Shown: positions 1 through 8,900 of the stretch, piece by piece
Layout of the letters: every line of letters starts with the position of its first letter
Position numbering within the stretch: position 1 is the stretch's first letter
The notes under the pieces: model-generated
Told to the model about the DNA's origin: nothing
Databases searched by the model: none
Seen by the model: the letters and a program-made list of their open reading frames with translations, nothing else
Source of the DNA: Candidatus Scybalocola faecavium
Lineage (GTDB): Bacteria; Bacillota; Clostridia; Lachnospirales; Lachnospiraceae
DNA: 64,000 nucleotides
Assembly (NCBI GenBank): GCA_018713145.1
Contig: DVFP01000019.1
Span: forward strand, 1-64,000
Reading direction: 5' to 3'
Program-made: the position numbers and the translations under genes

Positions 1-6
1 CACAAT

Positions 7-34
7 ACCGAATCGAACTGACATTCGGTTTTTT
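7..34 (+). terminator. Intrinsic terminator of a gene left of the window
   Basis: ACCGAAT (7-13) pairs perfectly with ATTCGGT (23-29) around a 9-nt loop and is followed by TTTTT. This is the form of a rho-independent terminator for a plus-strand gene that ends before position 1. Confidence 0.6.
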
Positions 35-115
35 AAATACATACCGAAGGTCTATTAAAGTTACCCTTTTTTCTGAAAAACACATCAAAATCTTCTTTAA
101 AAAGTTCTTGACATA

Positions 116-610
116 TCACCAGAATGCTTTCTTCTCTTCAGACATATCTGAAGGATTTTTCGTCCTCTTAGACTTTAAATATTTATATACTCTCCCATTC
201 AGCAGATAGTGCAAATGAAAAGTAAATAACAAAACAAACAAACTGCCAAGGCTTAAAATGTAATTCATGCGAATAAATACAGAAAGCACGGTGATCACCA
301 GCGAGACAGCCAGCAACACATCCGCAGCCATAGCAGCTTTATTCGTAAAAAAGCTTATAAAGCCTGCCCGGGATGGTGTTTTTATCTTTTTGTATTCTTC
401 CGTTTGCCTGCATTTCATAAAAGCCATGGCCCAGAAAATTATTCCAGCCGCCAAGCCTGCCCAAAATAAGATCCCTGGCACATAGCTGACGGAACCAGTG
501 GCTTCGGCTGCCCTTTCACTTACCGGAATCAGCCATATTGAAACAGCGGAAATAAAATAGCTGACTGCGGAAAGAATAAACAGCCTGTTTGTCACTTTCT
601 TTTTCCCCAT
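116..610 (-). CDS. Small four-helix membrane protein, unknown function
   Basis: 164 residues with about four hydrophobic segments (near 8-28, 46-64, 92-112 and 118-138) and a lysine-rich, polar C-terminus, so an integral membrane protein. I do not recognise a family. It is the last gene of the kinase operon: its ATG lies 1 nt after the stop of the upstream gene, and its ribosome site GAGGTG is inside the last codons of that gene, which suggests translational coupling. The context hints at a link to the Ser/Thr kinase pathway, but nothing in the protein itself shows a role. Confidence 0.75.
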   Translation of the reverse strand: MGKKKVTNRLFILSAVSYFISAVSIWLIPVSERAAEATGSVSYVPGILFWAGLAAGIIFWAMAFMKCRQTEEYKKIKTPSRAGFISFFTNKAAMAADVLLAVSLVITVLSVFIRMNYILSLGSLFVLLFTFHLHYLLNGRVYKYLKSKRTKNPSDMSEEKKAFW

Positions 611-611
611 C

Positions 612-1427
612 TCAGATCACCTCATCCGTATGAACTTCCATAATCGTCCTCAGCACTACAAAGCCTCCCGGCCCACCGCCAAGGACCATGGTTTCTGTCT
701 GGGCCGCAGCCCCGGCATCGCTCCAGCTTCCCCCTGCTGACTGGACCATAGCAGGTCCAGAGCTTAAAACATCCGTAGGCGCTGACCCGTCATCCATCCC
801 CGGCGGGATCGCACCGGGGCTGTTCATGCCGCCAGACAGGCTGCCGGAGGTGCCGTAACCAGAGGAGAGCACATCGGTTGGCGCGCTGCCGCTGTCATCC
901 GACAGGTATCCGGCGGATGCTGCAAAAGACTGAGCCGGTGCGCTGGAAAAAGTCTGAACAGGGGCGCCGGAATTTGCCAAAGCTCCTGCTCCCATTCCTC
1001 CCGAATAGGACTCTGTACCTACACCTGCCGCCTGGGCTCCCGACATCATGCCTCCCAGCTCCCCGGAGACGCCTTCCATCCTTCCGGAGCGGGCCATCTT
1101 CTCTGTAGTCAGGCCGCCGGACAGGCTGCCGCTTTTTCTTCGGAGCTTTGAGGTTCCCAGGGCGCCGGTACGGCCTTTCCGGTGGCGGCGGCCATCATCC
1201 CCGATCCGGCGGGAGGTGTTTAGATCGCCGCTGGCCGCTCCGTCCTCAGACATTTGGGCAATGGCCTTTTTGGCCACCCGGCCGGTAAGCTCGGAAAAGA
1301 CTCTGGGAATTTTTAAAAATATAAATAAAAGGATGGCAGCCACCAAAAAAAGGATGGCGGCTATGCCGCAGTAAAGGAAGATTCCATGATACAGACTGAC
1401 CAGTCCTTCAAAATCCTGGGCACCCAT
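612..1427 (-). CDS. Single-pass membrane protein with TxVL motif tail, candidate kinase substrate
   Basis: 271 residues. One strong transmembrane segment (about 14-38) is followed by a basic stretch and a long Gly/Ser/Ala-rich, low-complexity tail. The tail holds two copies of the block SAPTDVLSSG and one QTETMVLGGG near the C-terminus. All three contain Thr-x-Val-Leu, which puts Leu at +3 of the Thr as FHA domains prefer. The same motif occurs twice beside the FHA domain of the operon's protease. I infer a phosphorylated adaptor or docking protein for the kinase encoded just upstream. Its ATG overlaps the kinase stop (TAATG), with AGGAGG before it. No enzymatic domain is visible. Confidence 0.75.
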   Translation of the reverse strand: MGAQDFEGLVSLYHGIFLYCGIAAILFLVAAILLFIFLKIPRVFSELTGRVAKKAIAQMSEDGAASGDLNTSRRIGDDGRRHRKGRTGALGTSKLRRKSGSLSGGLTTEKMARSGRMEGVSGELGGMMSGAQAAGVGTESYSGGMGAGALANSGAPVQTFSSAPAQSFAASAGYLSDDSGSAPTDVLSSGYGTSGSLSGGMNSPGAIPPGMDDGSAPTDVLSSGPAMVQSAGGSWSDAGAAAQTETMVLGGGPGGFVVLRTIMEVHTDEVI

Positions 1428-3298
1428 TATTCCCCGCCTCCTTCCTGAACGCCTTCGCCGGAGTCTGCGCCGCCGGCATCCACGCCGCCTTCAGTTCCTG
1501 GAGCCTGTGGAGCAGCTGCGCCGCTGGCAGATTCATTTCCTGCAAAGGTAGCTGTAATATTTTTCCTGGCCCGCTCAATATTGTTTGCAATATCCGCTGC
1601 CAGTTCCATAGCCTGAGCATTTCCCTCAATGGGCATAGCCGCGATACGGCTTTCAATATCCGTCAATGCCTGCTCCATCGTCTCCTGGCTGATGCCAGCT
1701 TCATTTTTAAACTCTACGGTCCGGCTGTAGATCTGATAAACGATCTCGCTGTAAAGACGCAGGTCTGTGATCACATTATCCTGACCGATAGCATCCGAAT
1801 CGAACAGGGACATAAGGTCGTTCCAGTAATCCGCATAGGAAACCTCCGCGTCTCCGGCTTTGTTTGTAACGCCGATCTGATTTTTGTAATACTCGCTGAT
1901 CCGTCCTAAAATCTGTGCCCGGGCCTGCCAGGCATATTTATATTCATCATTTTCTCCCATATCCAGATCGTCCATATCCGCATCAATGACGTTCTGGAAC
2001 CAGCCTACTGCGGATGATTTGTCCCCGCTGCTGCCTACAGAATAGTAGTAGGCCAGCCCCAGCTGGTAGGAAAATTCCACATAACCGCTGCGGTTTGCCT
2101 GGAGATATGTACGATTATCCCGATCTCTCCCGTTATCCCGGCTGTTGAGCACCGTAGTCAGATAAACATCCTCATCGGTGGAAAAATCATTATCTGAAAG
2201 CATGGTGTCCAGCATATCCAGATAAGCGTCTTCCCGGGTGGGATTTAAGGCAATAGCGCTGCGGTAAAGCTCTATTTTTTCGTCATCCGAAGCAGTCTGG
2301 GCGCTGGAAATATAGTAATCATAGCCGCTTTTTGTGGTGCTGTTTTCCATACCCAGGCCAAAAAGTGACACGCCTCCAAGGACTACGGCCATAGCCGCGC
2401 ACCCTACAAAGGAGTAAAACTTCTTTTTCAGAGACTTTCTGTAAGGCATACCCAGCTCTTCCGGATGCTCCAGATCATACTTAAGCTCCACGCAGGACTG
2501 ATAGCGGTCTTCAATATTGTACTGGGTACACTTGTCAATGATCATTTCCAGGCCTAAAAGCTTCCCTCTCAGATCTCTTGGCGTTTCTTCCAGAAGTGTG
2601 GGGCGGCACTGGGTGATCTTTGGAAAATTAAAAGGGGTTGCCGCCGGGTTTCTTCCCGTAATCAGATGATGTAAAGTGGCTCCCAGGTTATAAATATCTG
2701 TCTGGGGACGGGTCTGTCCATTTCCCCCGTACTGCTCCGGTGCCGCGTAGCCCGGGGTTCCCAGGCAGGTAGTATCCTCTGTGTTGCCGGTTTTAAAAAC
2801 ACGGGCAGTACCAAAGTCAACAACGCAGATCTCTCCGTCCGGCTTGAGCATTACATTTGCCGGCTTCATATCCCGGTAAATGATGGGCTGGGGACGGGTG
2901 TGGAGATAATAAAGCACATCGCACAACTGCTTTCCCCAGGAAATCACATCTTCCACAAAAATAGGAAGACCTTCATGCTCAAAACTTTCTTTAAGTACCG
3001 TATTTAATGATTTTCCCTGAATATAATCCATAACAATGAGAAATGTGTCCTTATCATCGATCACATCCACAATGCTTGGAAGGTACTTATGATTCAGGCT
3101 TTTTAATATATTTGTTTCGGCAATCAGCCCCTGGCGCACTGTGGCAAAGTCCTGAACGCCATCCTTTCGTATCTCTTTAATGGCCCACGTTTTGTTGGCC
3201 CGCTCATTCAGTGCCAGATAAACGACGCTCATACCGCCCTGACCGATCTTGTTGAGCACTTTATACTTTCCGTCAACAACCGAACCGATTGAAAGCAT
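1427..3298 (-). CDS. Transmembrane Ser/Thr protein kinase (Hanks type)
   Basis: 623 residues. The N-terminal half is a complete eukaryotic-like kinase: glycine loop GQGGMS (19-24), Lys41 of the AIK motif, catalytic loop YRDMKPANVML with Asp143 and Asn148 (Tyr replaces the usual His of HRD), DFG Asp161, and an activation segment with several Thr ending in APE. A single transmembrane helix lies near 294-314. The roughly 300-residue outer part has no PASTA repeats and looks helical; its ligand is unknown. It should phosphorylate Ser/Thr of proteins in the cytoplasm in response to an outside signal. The start is set by AGGAGGG, located in the last codons of the phosphatase gene 3 nt upstream, so kinase and phosphatase are translationally coupled. 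Confidence 0.93.
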   Translation of the reverse strand: MLSIGSVVDGKYKVLNKIGQGGMSVVYLALNERANKTWAIKEIRKDGVQDFATVRQGLIAETNILKSLNHKYLPSIVDVIDDKDTFLIVMDYIQGKSLNTVLKESFEHEGLPIFVEDVISWGKQLCDVLYYLHTRPQPIIYRDMKPANVMLKPDGEICVVDFGTARVFKTGNTEDTTCLGTPGYAAPEQYGGNGQTRPQTDIYNLGATLHHLITGRNPAATPFNFPKITQCRPTLLEETPRDLRGKLLGLEMIIDKCTQYNIEDRYQSCVELKYDLEHPEELGMPYRKSLKKKFYSFVGCAAMAVVLGGVSLFGLGMENSTTKSGYDYYISSAQTASDDEKIELYRSAIALNPTREDAYLDMLDTMLSDNDFSTDEDVYLTTVLNSRDNGRDRDNRTYLQANRSGYVEFSYQLGLAYYYSVGSSGDKSSAVGWFQNVIDADMDDLDMGENDEYKYAWQARAQILGRISEYYKNQIGVTNKAGDAEVSYADYWNDLMSLFDSDAIGQDNVITDLRLYSEIVYQIYSRTVEFKNEAGISQETMEQALTDIESRIAAMPIEGNAQAMELAADIANNIERARKNITATFAGNESASGAAAPQAPGTEGGVDAGGADSGEGVQEGGGE

Positions 3299-3301
3299 CC
3301 T

Positions 3302-4078
3302 TTATCCCTCCTGACATGTCCGTATAACAACTACAGAAATATTATCCACTTCCATGCGCTGTTTGTTCAGCTCTGTAAGCATGACAGCATTATTCTTCAT
3401 AGTCCGTTCATCCCTGGCCGCTGCCGGGTTCAATGCCCCATAGATCTCATCGGGAGAGATCACATGACGAAAGCCATCGCTGCACATCACAAAGGTATTT
3501 TCCGGCTCCACCTGGCCCCAGTAATAATCCGGCGTCACCACATCTGAAGCGCCCACACACTGAAGGAGTACATTCCTCTGGGGATGATTCTGGGCCTGCT
3601 CCCAGGTAAGATGGCCAAGATCCACCTCATACTGGACATAGGTCTGGTCCTTTGTTAAAAGATTCAGCTGATGATTGAGCAGATACGCCCGGGAATCGCC
3701 TACATTCATGATGAAATACTGCTGATTTATGATCAGAAGGGCAACGATCGTTGTCCCCATCCTTGTCCCGCTGCGGGCGGCGTGGCTGGCCAGCACCTGG
3801 TTCTGCTCCAGGACGATATTATCCCAGGACAGCTTCAGCTCATCCGGATTAAATCCGTTTTTAAGCATTCCGGGGAAATCCTCCTCAAACCACCGGTTAA
3901 ACACCCGCACCACAGCGGCGCTGGCCAGTTCTCCCTTGGAAAGGCCGCCCATACCGTCACAGACGACACACAGACAAACCTTTCCCAGATTTGTCTGTGC
4001 CACCTTCACAAGGAATGAGTCCTGATTTGTCTTTTTTTTAATTCCTACGTCACTGTGTGCCGCAATCAAAAAATCCAT
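3302..4078 (-). CDS. PP2C-type Ser/Thr protein phosphatase
   Basis: 258 residues, the usual length of bacterial PPM/PP2C phosphatases. Metal-binding and catalytic motifs are in order: NQDSF near 19, CDGMGG near 40, GTTIVALL, NVGDSRAYLL, CSDGF, and the final VDNISVVVI with its Asp. It would be a Mn/Mg-dependent cytosolic enzyme that removes phosphate from the targets of the kinase encoded directly downstream. It lies 19 nt after the FHA-protease gene and 3 nt before the kinase, inside one operon. This is the Stp/PrpC role known from many Firmicutes. Confidence 0.93.
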   Translation of the reverse strand: MDFLIAAHSDVGIKKKTNQDSFLVKVAQTNLGKVCLCVVCDGMGGLSKGELASAAVVRVFNRWFEEDFPGMLKNGFNPDELKLSWDNIVLEQNQVLASHAARSGTRMGTTIVALLIINQQYFIMNVGDSRAYLLNHQLNLLTKDQTYVQYEVDLGHLTWEQAQNHPQRNVLLQCVGASDVVTPDYYWGQVEPENTFVMCSDGFRHVISPDEIYGALNPAAARDERTMKNNAVMLTELNKQRMEVDNISVVVIRTCQEG

Positions 4079-4097
4079 GTCTCATCCACCTGTTATA

Positions 4098-5900
4098 TTA
4101 CATTTGAAATCTGAATTCCTCATCTGCCAGTTTGATCACATCACCGTTCTTAAGCTGATGCTCCTGACCGGAAGCCAGTGAAGAGCCGTTTACTGTAGTG
4201 CCGTTGGTGGTGTTGTTATCAATAATATAAAATGATCCGTTTTTATATAAAATGTCCGCATGAAGCCGGCTGACATTTGTATTATCGGAGATGCAGTAAT
4301 CTACACGGCGTCTTTCCTTGCCGATCCTGAACATCTGCTTATTGATCGTCACCCGTTCTCCGTTCTTGCTCCGCACTAGCGCTGCTGGAGGTACGCCCTG
4401 ACCGCCGCCAAGAACCGTCGTTTCGCTGGCGCCGTCATTAAGGACGCTGGTTTCCGCGGATCCGTCACTGGCTGCGCTAAATGGCGCCGGTCCGGGATTA
4501 AAGGGCTGCTGGAAGTTCTGCTGTGACGGATTCCATCCGCCAGGCGCCGGACCATTTCCCGGGGCAGGACCGTTTCCGGAGCCCATACCTGGAGCAGGGC
4601 CGCCCATGCCGCCCATACCTGGTGTCCGTCCGGGCCCCATGCCCTGAGCGATACGCTCCTTCTGGCGCATGGCTTCCTGAGCCTGTTTTTTCTTCTTTGA
4701 AGAAGAGGACACAGCGACAATGATGATCACAACCACAACGATCACAACGACAGCCACAGCGGCGATAATAATGATCAAAGTCGTATTCATCCCGGTATTT
4801 TCAAGGAGTCCGGCCTGAGTTGTCCTCAGATTATCCATAGCGGTCTGGATCTGCTCATCTGTGGATGAGCTATCGTTATAAACCGTTCTGGCAGAATTAA
4901 GGGCTGCGTTAAAATTATCCGCGCTCTCCTGGGTCATGTTGCTAAGGTCAAGTTTCTCGGCAGTCTGGATCGCAGCGCCAAGTTCTTCTCTCAGGGCACT
5001 ATCCTGAACAGAAGTATCCGCAGGAGCTTCTGTAGCTGGGGTTTCCGTTGCCGATTCAAAAGTTTCCTCAGACTGAGGTACAGGCTCAGGATCAGGATCC
5101 GGCTTAATATAATCAATACCCAGTGCATCCAGGACTTCCCGGACTTCATTGATCTTCGTTGAGAAGAAATAGTCGTGATTTCCGTCTTCATTGCTCATAA
5201 TGGTGTTAATACCGATAACATAGCCGTTCTGATCCACCAGCGGACCGCCGGAATTACCATAGGTAACCTGGGCAGAGTGGGTGATGCAGGAAATAGGAGA
5301 ATCAACCAACGTTACGTCAGAAGTTTTGGATACGATTCCCTGGGTTACCGTTACGTCATCTGAAGTATAAACGCCATCGGTCTGAAGATCCTGTACGATT
5401 CCCGGGAAGCCTAAAGCGTAAACCTCCTGGGTGGTTGTCACCTGATCACTATCTGCAAGAGTCAGAGGAGAGCGGTCATAAATGGGCTGTTCCAGCTTTA
5501 AAATGGAAAAATCCGCCTGAGCACTTTCATTCACGGTCGTTGCATTAATACGCACATCACGTTTTACAATAACGCAAAGGCCGATCTCTACCTTGCTCTC
5601 CGCTGGTATCCCCAGAGACTCTCTGGCTGCAGCTTCAGTCAAAGCGTGGGCCACATGATAGTTGGTGATCACCGTCTGGGCCCCGTCGGTGCCGCCTACA
5701 AGGAAACCAGTACCTACATGGGTGTAGGCAGCCTCTTCTCCATCCACTTTAACAACTGCAGCCACCTGCAGTACACCCTTGCGGGCTTCAAGTATTTTTT
5801 CATTGACTTCTGCCGCTGACACTCTGCAGGCAGGCCCAAAGATCAGTCCAAGCACCATGCAGAGTCCCAAAAGCAGCGATAAAACTTTTGTTCTTTTCAT
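4098..5900 (-). CDS. Membrane-anchored trypsin-like serine protease with cytosolic FHA domain
   Basis: 600 residues. A signal sequence (1-30) is followed by an HtrA-like S1C protease domain outside the cell: His in TNYHVAH, Asp in ADFSILKL, Ser in GNSGGPLV. No PDZ domain is seen; instead a Thr/Glu/Pro-rich segment and a short helical stretch lead to a strong transmembrane helix (near 375-398). The inner part is a Gly/Pro/Met-rich linker with the motifs ETSVL and ETTVL, then a C-terminal FHA domain (RIGKERR, NVSRLHADI, NNTTNGTTVNG). The design couples an extracytoplasmic protease to phosphothreonine recognition inside. It is first in the operon with PP2C and kinase, so its FHA domain probably reads the kinase's marks. 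An AGGAGG site precedes the ATG. Confidence 0.9.
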   Translation of the reverse strand: MKRTKVLSLLLGLCMVLGLIFGPACRVSAAEVNEKILEARKGVLQVAAVVKVDGEEAAYTHVGTGFLVGGTDGAQTVITNYHVAHALTEAAARESLGIPAESKVEIGLCVIVKRDVRINATTVNESAQADFSILKLEQPIYDRSPLTLADSDQVTTTQEVYALGFPGIVQDLQTDGVYTSDDVTVTQGIVSKTSDVTLVDSPISCITHSAQVTYGNSGGPLVDQNGYVIGINTIMSNEDGNHDYFFSTKINEVREVLDALGIDYIKPDPDPEPVPQSEETFESATETPATEAPADTSVQDSALREELGAAIQTAEKLDLSNMTQESADNFNAALNSARTVYNDSSSTDEQIQTAMDNLRTTQAGLLENTGMNTTLIIIIAAVAVVVIVVVVIIIVAVSSSSKKKKQAQEAMRQKERIAQGMGPGRTPGMGGMGGPAPGMGSGNGPAPGNGPAPGGWNPSQQNFQQPFNPGPAPFSAASDGSAETSVLNDGASETTVLGGGQGVPPAALVRSKNGERVTINKQMFRIGKERRRVDYCISDNTNVSRLHADILYKNGSFYIIDNNTTNGTTVNGSSLASGQEHQLKNGDVIKLADEEFRFQM

Positions 5901-6197
5901 AGCATTTTTCCTCCTGTAACAATACTAAATTTAGTTTAATAAAGTTACACAGACAATACAATGTGTTACAATAAATGTTACAGGGATGCATATTTTTTAG
6001 TGAAATCAGAGAAACATTTTATAGAAACAGAAAATAAGAAAGAAATGTCGGATTTTTGAAAAATCTTGTATTAACCCTATTATACATGATCTGTCATCAG
6101 ATTTCACTTAATATCCATCGACATATTCCGACATGTGCAAAAGAAAAACACAGCGGCTGCCCCTTGAAAGAGCTGCCGCAGATGATAAAAAACGGTT
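5901..6197. other. Intergenic region with a 12-bp palindrome and a probable terminator
   Basis: This 297-bp stretch separates the protease operon from the upstream regulator, both on the minus strand. It holds the palindrome ACTAAATTTAGT (5924-5935), 24 bp upstream of the protease ATG, which could be an operator. A GC hairpin at 6153-6179 (GCGGC/GCCGC with internal mismatches) is followed on the minus strand by a T-rich tract and could end the regulator transcript. No clear promoter hexamer pair was found for the protease operon. Confidence 0.4.
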
Positions 6198-7619
6198 TTA
6201 TTTTAAAAAGGATTCCAGATAGGACAGTGTATCTTCCACAGATGCCGTCTCACTTGTTTCCTTCACATCATTAAGGAAATCGTACAGAATCCGGGTAATG
6301 CTTTGTTCCTGAAGGGCAAACCGGGCTTCTGTATTTTCCGACAGATAGACCACATTTACATCGGTCATACTGTATGCGCTGATCAGCAGCTGATGGGGAT
6401 AAATGATCTTCTGGTCATCCAGCAGATATGCCTCATAGGTCTGGCTTTTAATGGCATGAATGAGCATTTTTAAAAGCTGACGCCGATCCCCGGGCGTTAA
6501 GGTCGTATAGATTTCCTTGGGAAGCTCGTCCACAATGCCCTCTTCCATAAGGCGCCGTATGCCGGACTTTGTAAAATAGGAAGTTACCAGCTTCATACCC
6601 CCATACAGTCTCCGGTTATCTTCCAGCACTTTAAGAAGCATATCCATAGTGTCCTGATTGTCATCCGTAAAATAGTTACGGACCATGGAATCTACAGGAA
6701 ACATACCAAAACAAGGCTGGCTGCCGATCGTAAAAATCTGGTCTGAATGAGGACGGTTTTGAGAGTAAAACTCAAAAATATTGATTCCGGTAGGTATTTT
6801 GTTGATCATTTTTCTGCAGCTCTTTTTCCGCTGGATAAAAAGCTGCTCAAACAGGCAGTGGGTATCCTTATCTCGAGAAACCACTGCATATTCCAGATCC
6901 ACTGAAATGTTGACCACATAGCTGCTGGTCATGATCATATAGGGCATAAGTGCAGTGCTTGCAAAATGAGATGCTATTTTATCGTAATAAAAGTAAACAT
7001 CGTATCCGTTTTCATTTCCCGCCAAAAACACCGGCATAAGGACTTTTAAGATTTCCAGATTTCGGATACGATTTTTAACATTGTCACCATCCGCGCCTTC
7101 AAGGCAGATGATATGTTCCACCTTCAGCTTATTGTTAGAACGACACACCGATGGGAGCATGGTATACAAAAGAGAAAAGTCCTCCTGCATGATCATGCGC
7201 ACATAACCGTCCTGAGTAAGTGCTTCCTGCTCTAACACCGCTTTAACAAAAACTTCCAGATCCATTCGGTTGTTAATGGTATTAATATCCGGGATGTCAT
7301 GGAAAAAATCAGACTTAATGGAAATTGTGGAAATCCGCCCGAAGCTTTCGATAAAAGAAATGGCACTCATATGCATTTTATAAGTATCCTCCCCATAGCG
7401 GGCTTTCAGATAGGCATTCCAAATGTTCTCATACTCATATATAGACAGGCTCAATGCTTCCAGAAGTTTTTTCAGCTTGACAGTATCCGGAGATACCCGC
7501 TGTCCGTTTTTCATTAAGGCAATATAACTTCGGGTAAATCCACTTATTTTTGCCAGCTGATTTTCAGTCAGGCCAGATTTATAAATGCCGCACTCTAGGG
7601 CCTGAGAAAATTCCGACAT
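6198..7619 (-). CDS. HTH (XRE-like) regulator with unknown 400-residue output domain
   Basis: 473 residues. Residues about 14-50 form a Cro/CI-type helix-turn-helix (ENQLAKISGFTRSYIALMKNG). The remaining 400 residues are globular and cytosolic, and I do not recognise a family; they may bind an effector or partner. The gene stands alone, divergent from a small HTH gene. A good promoter lies just upstream, with two 13-bp direct repeats over its -35 and spacer region, which suggests self-repression. A regulatory role is inferred from the HTH only. Confidence 0.8.
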   Translation of the reverse strand: MSEFSQALECGIYKSGLTENQLAKISGFTRSYIALMKNGQRVSPDTVKLKKLLEALSLSIYEYENIWNAYLKARYGEDTYKMHMSAISFIESFGRISTISIKSDFFHDIPDINTINNRMDLEVFVKAVLEQEALTQDGYVRMIMQEDFSLLYTMLPSVCRSNNKLKVEHIICLEGADGDNVKNRIRNLEILKVLMPVFLAGNENGYDVYFYYDKIASHFASTALMPYMIMTSSYVVNISVDLEYAVVSRDKDTHCLFEQLFIQRKKSCRKMINKIPTGINIFEFYSQNRPHSDQIFTIGSQPCFGMFPVDSMVRNYFTDDNQDTMDMLLKVLEDNRRLYGGMKLVTSYFTKSGIRRLMEEGIVDELPKEIYTTLTPGDRRQLLKMLIHAIKSQTYEAYLLDDQKIIYPHQLLISAYSMTDVNVVYLSENTEARFALQEQSITRILYDFLNDVKETSETASVEDTLSYLESFLK

Positions 7620-7655
7620 AATATTCCTCCCTGGTCATTGATATTTTTTGGTAAC

Positions 7656-7684
7656 ATTTTAGCCCATTTTGTTCTAAAAATCAA
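7656..7684 (-). promoter_or_regulatory. Promoter of the HTH regulator with paired operator repeats
   Basis: -35 TTGATT (7679-7684), 17-bp spacer, -10 TAAAAT (7656-7661) on the minus strand. Direct repeats ACAAAATGGGCTA (7660-7672) and GCAAAATGGCCTA (7685-7697) are 25 bp apart and flank or overlap the -35 box, as expected for an autoregulatory operator. Confidence 0.65.
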
Positions 7685-7844
7685 TAGGCCATTTTGCACT
7701 AACCTATAATAGACATGTTTATTGTTACTGTTTTCCCTATAAATAGTAATGTGTTCATTTTCCATGAATTTCTGCCATGTACTCCGGCAGCCAAGTACCG
7801 TCCTGACATGACAAGTCTTCTATATGACATGCGGGGTGATCACC

Positions 7845-8078
7845 ATGAAGCTTGAACGACTGCGTAATCTGAGAGAGGATTGTGACTTAACTCAGGCCCA
7901 GATTGCACGATATATCCACACGACACAAAGAACTTATGCCCATTATGAGAATGGGGATCGAAATATTCCCCTGGAAATACTTATAGCTTTGGCTGATTTT
8001 TATGGAACAAGTCTGGATTATCTCACTGGCCGTACAGATGTGGTATTGCCATACCCTTCCAAAAGCCCTTTGTTGTAA
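7845..8078 (+). CDS. Small Cro/CI-family HTH protein
   Basis: 77 residues from the ATG at 7845, chosen because GGGGTG lies 7 nt before it; an in-frame ATG at 7824 has no ribosome site. Nearly the whole protein is an HTH_3 domain: LRNLREDCDLTQAQIARYIHTTQRTYAHYENGDRNIP gives all four core helices in separate segments, followed by ADFYGTSLDYLTG. It is probably a DNA-binding repressor of unknown target. It is divergent from the larger HTH gene and ends at a bidirectional terminator shared with relQ. Confidence 0.85.
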   Translation: MKLERLRNLREDCDLTQAQIARYIHTTQRTYAHYENGDRNIPLEILIALADFYGTSLDYLTGRTDVVLPYPSKSPLL

Positions 8079-8079
8079 A

Positions 8080-8120
8080 AAAACGCCCCGAAGATGAAAT
8101 ATTTTTCTTCAGGGCGTTTT
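8080..8120. terminator. Bidirectional terminator between the HTH gene and relQ
   Basis: A 15-bp stem, AAAACGCCCCGAAGA (8080-8094) with TCTTCAGGGCGTTTT (8106-8120), has one G-U pair, an 11-nt loop and A/T runs on both sides. It serves convergent genes ending at 8078 (+) and 8123 (-). Confidence 0.85.
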
Positions 8121-8122
8121 GA

Positions 8123-8794
8123 TCACAAGGCCTGCATCGCATTATAAAGCCGTTCCATCCGCGCATCTGTATCATGGATGATTTCTGCACATTCCCGCAG
8201 TTCTTTTGAAATCTCTTCACTGGGTTTTCCATCCGTTTTATAGCGGATCTGGTGCTCCAGGCTGGCCCAGAAATCCATAGCCATGGTCCGGATCTGAACT
8301 TCCACTTTAATAAATTGCTTTTTGTCTGAAAAGTACACCGGAATTTCAATCACCAAATGCAGGCTCCGGTAACCGTTAGGTTTGGGATTTTTTATATAGT
8401 CCTTAACAATAAGGACCATTACATCATCCTGCTTCATGAGCATCTTTGCAATGGAATAAATGTCTGATCCGTAAGCACAAATCACCCGGACTCCGGCAAT
8501 ATCATGCATATTTTCCCGCAATGACTCCATAGTCACCGGATAATCTCTCCGCTTCATCTTTTCCAGGATACTGGCCGGGGTTTTGATCCGGCTGTTAATA
8601 TAATGGATAGGATTTCTCCGGCTTCGGATCTTAAATTCATCATTGAGCACCTCCAGTTTTGTCCGCACCTCCCGGATGGCACCTTCATACATCATCATGG
8701 CTTCCTCAAAATCCCGACGCATTTGTGTATGATTTTCAACATTATCATCTTCCCCGCCAAAAGCACTTAACACCTTCTCCAATTCTGTCATCAT
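8123..8794 (-). CDS. relQ: Small alarmone synthetase, RelQ type
   Basis: About 223 residues if translation starts at the ATG at 8794. This start is preferred because GGAG lies just before it and because a strong promoter at 8826-8854 would exclude the ATG at 8884. Synthetase-only RelA/SpoT fold: RIKTPASILEKMKRR (binding of ATP), DIAGVRVIC, NPKPNGYRSLHLV (GTP binding) and VEVQIRTMAMDFWASLEHQIRYK read in pieces. It makes (p)ppGpp from ATP and GTP/GDP in the cytoplasm under stress. There is no hydrolase or regulatory domain. The C-terminal helices fit RelQ tetramers. Confidence 0.92.
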   Translation of the reverse strand: MMTELEKVLSAFGGEDDNVENHTQMRRDFEEAMMMYEGAIREVRTKLEVLNDEFKIRSRRNPIHYINSRIKTPASILEKMKRRDYPVTMESLRENMHDIAGVRVICAYGSDIYSIAKMLMKQDDVMVLIVKDYIKNPKPNGYRSLHLVIEIPVYFSDKKQFIKVEVQIRTMAMDFWASLEHQIRYKTDGKPSEEISKELRECAEIIHDTDARMERLYNAMQAL

Positions 8795-8825
8795 ACCCAC
8801 TCCGTCCTTCGCTTTTGTTTTCTTA

Positions 8826-8854
8826 ATTATACCATACACACCGCAATGGAGCAA
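8826..8854 (-). promoter_or_regulatory. Promoter of relQ
   Basis: -35 TTGCTC (8849-8854), 17-bp spacer, -10 TATAAT (8826-8831). Transcription would begin near 8819, 25 nt before the chosen ATG. Confidence 0.75.
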
Positions 8855-8870
8855 TGGCGTGAAAAAACTA

Positions 8871-8900
8871 TGGACAAAATTCATTTCAGGCTATATAATA
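8871..8900 (+). promoter_or_regulatory. Promoter of tRNA-Ser
   Basis: -35 TGGACA (8871-8876), 18-bp spacer, -10 TATAAT (8895-8900). Start near 8907. The first transcribed bases fall in an 11-bp perfect hairpin (8903-8913 with 8920-8930) that ends at the base before the tRNA. Confidence 0.75.

Noticed and set aside
8794-8884. Upstream ATG of relQ at 8884
   Set aside because: It lies upstream of a strong TATAAT promoter on the same strand, has no ribosome site, and the added residues are not conserved in type.
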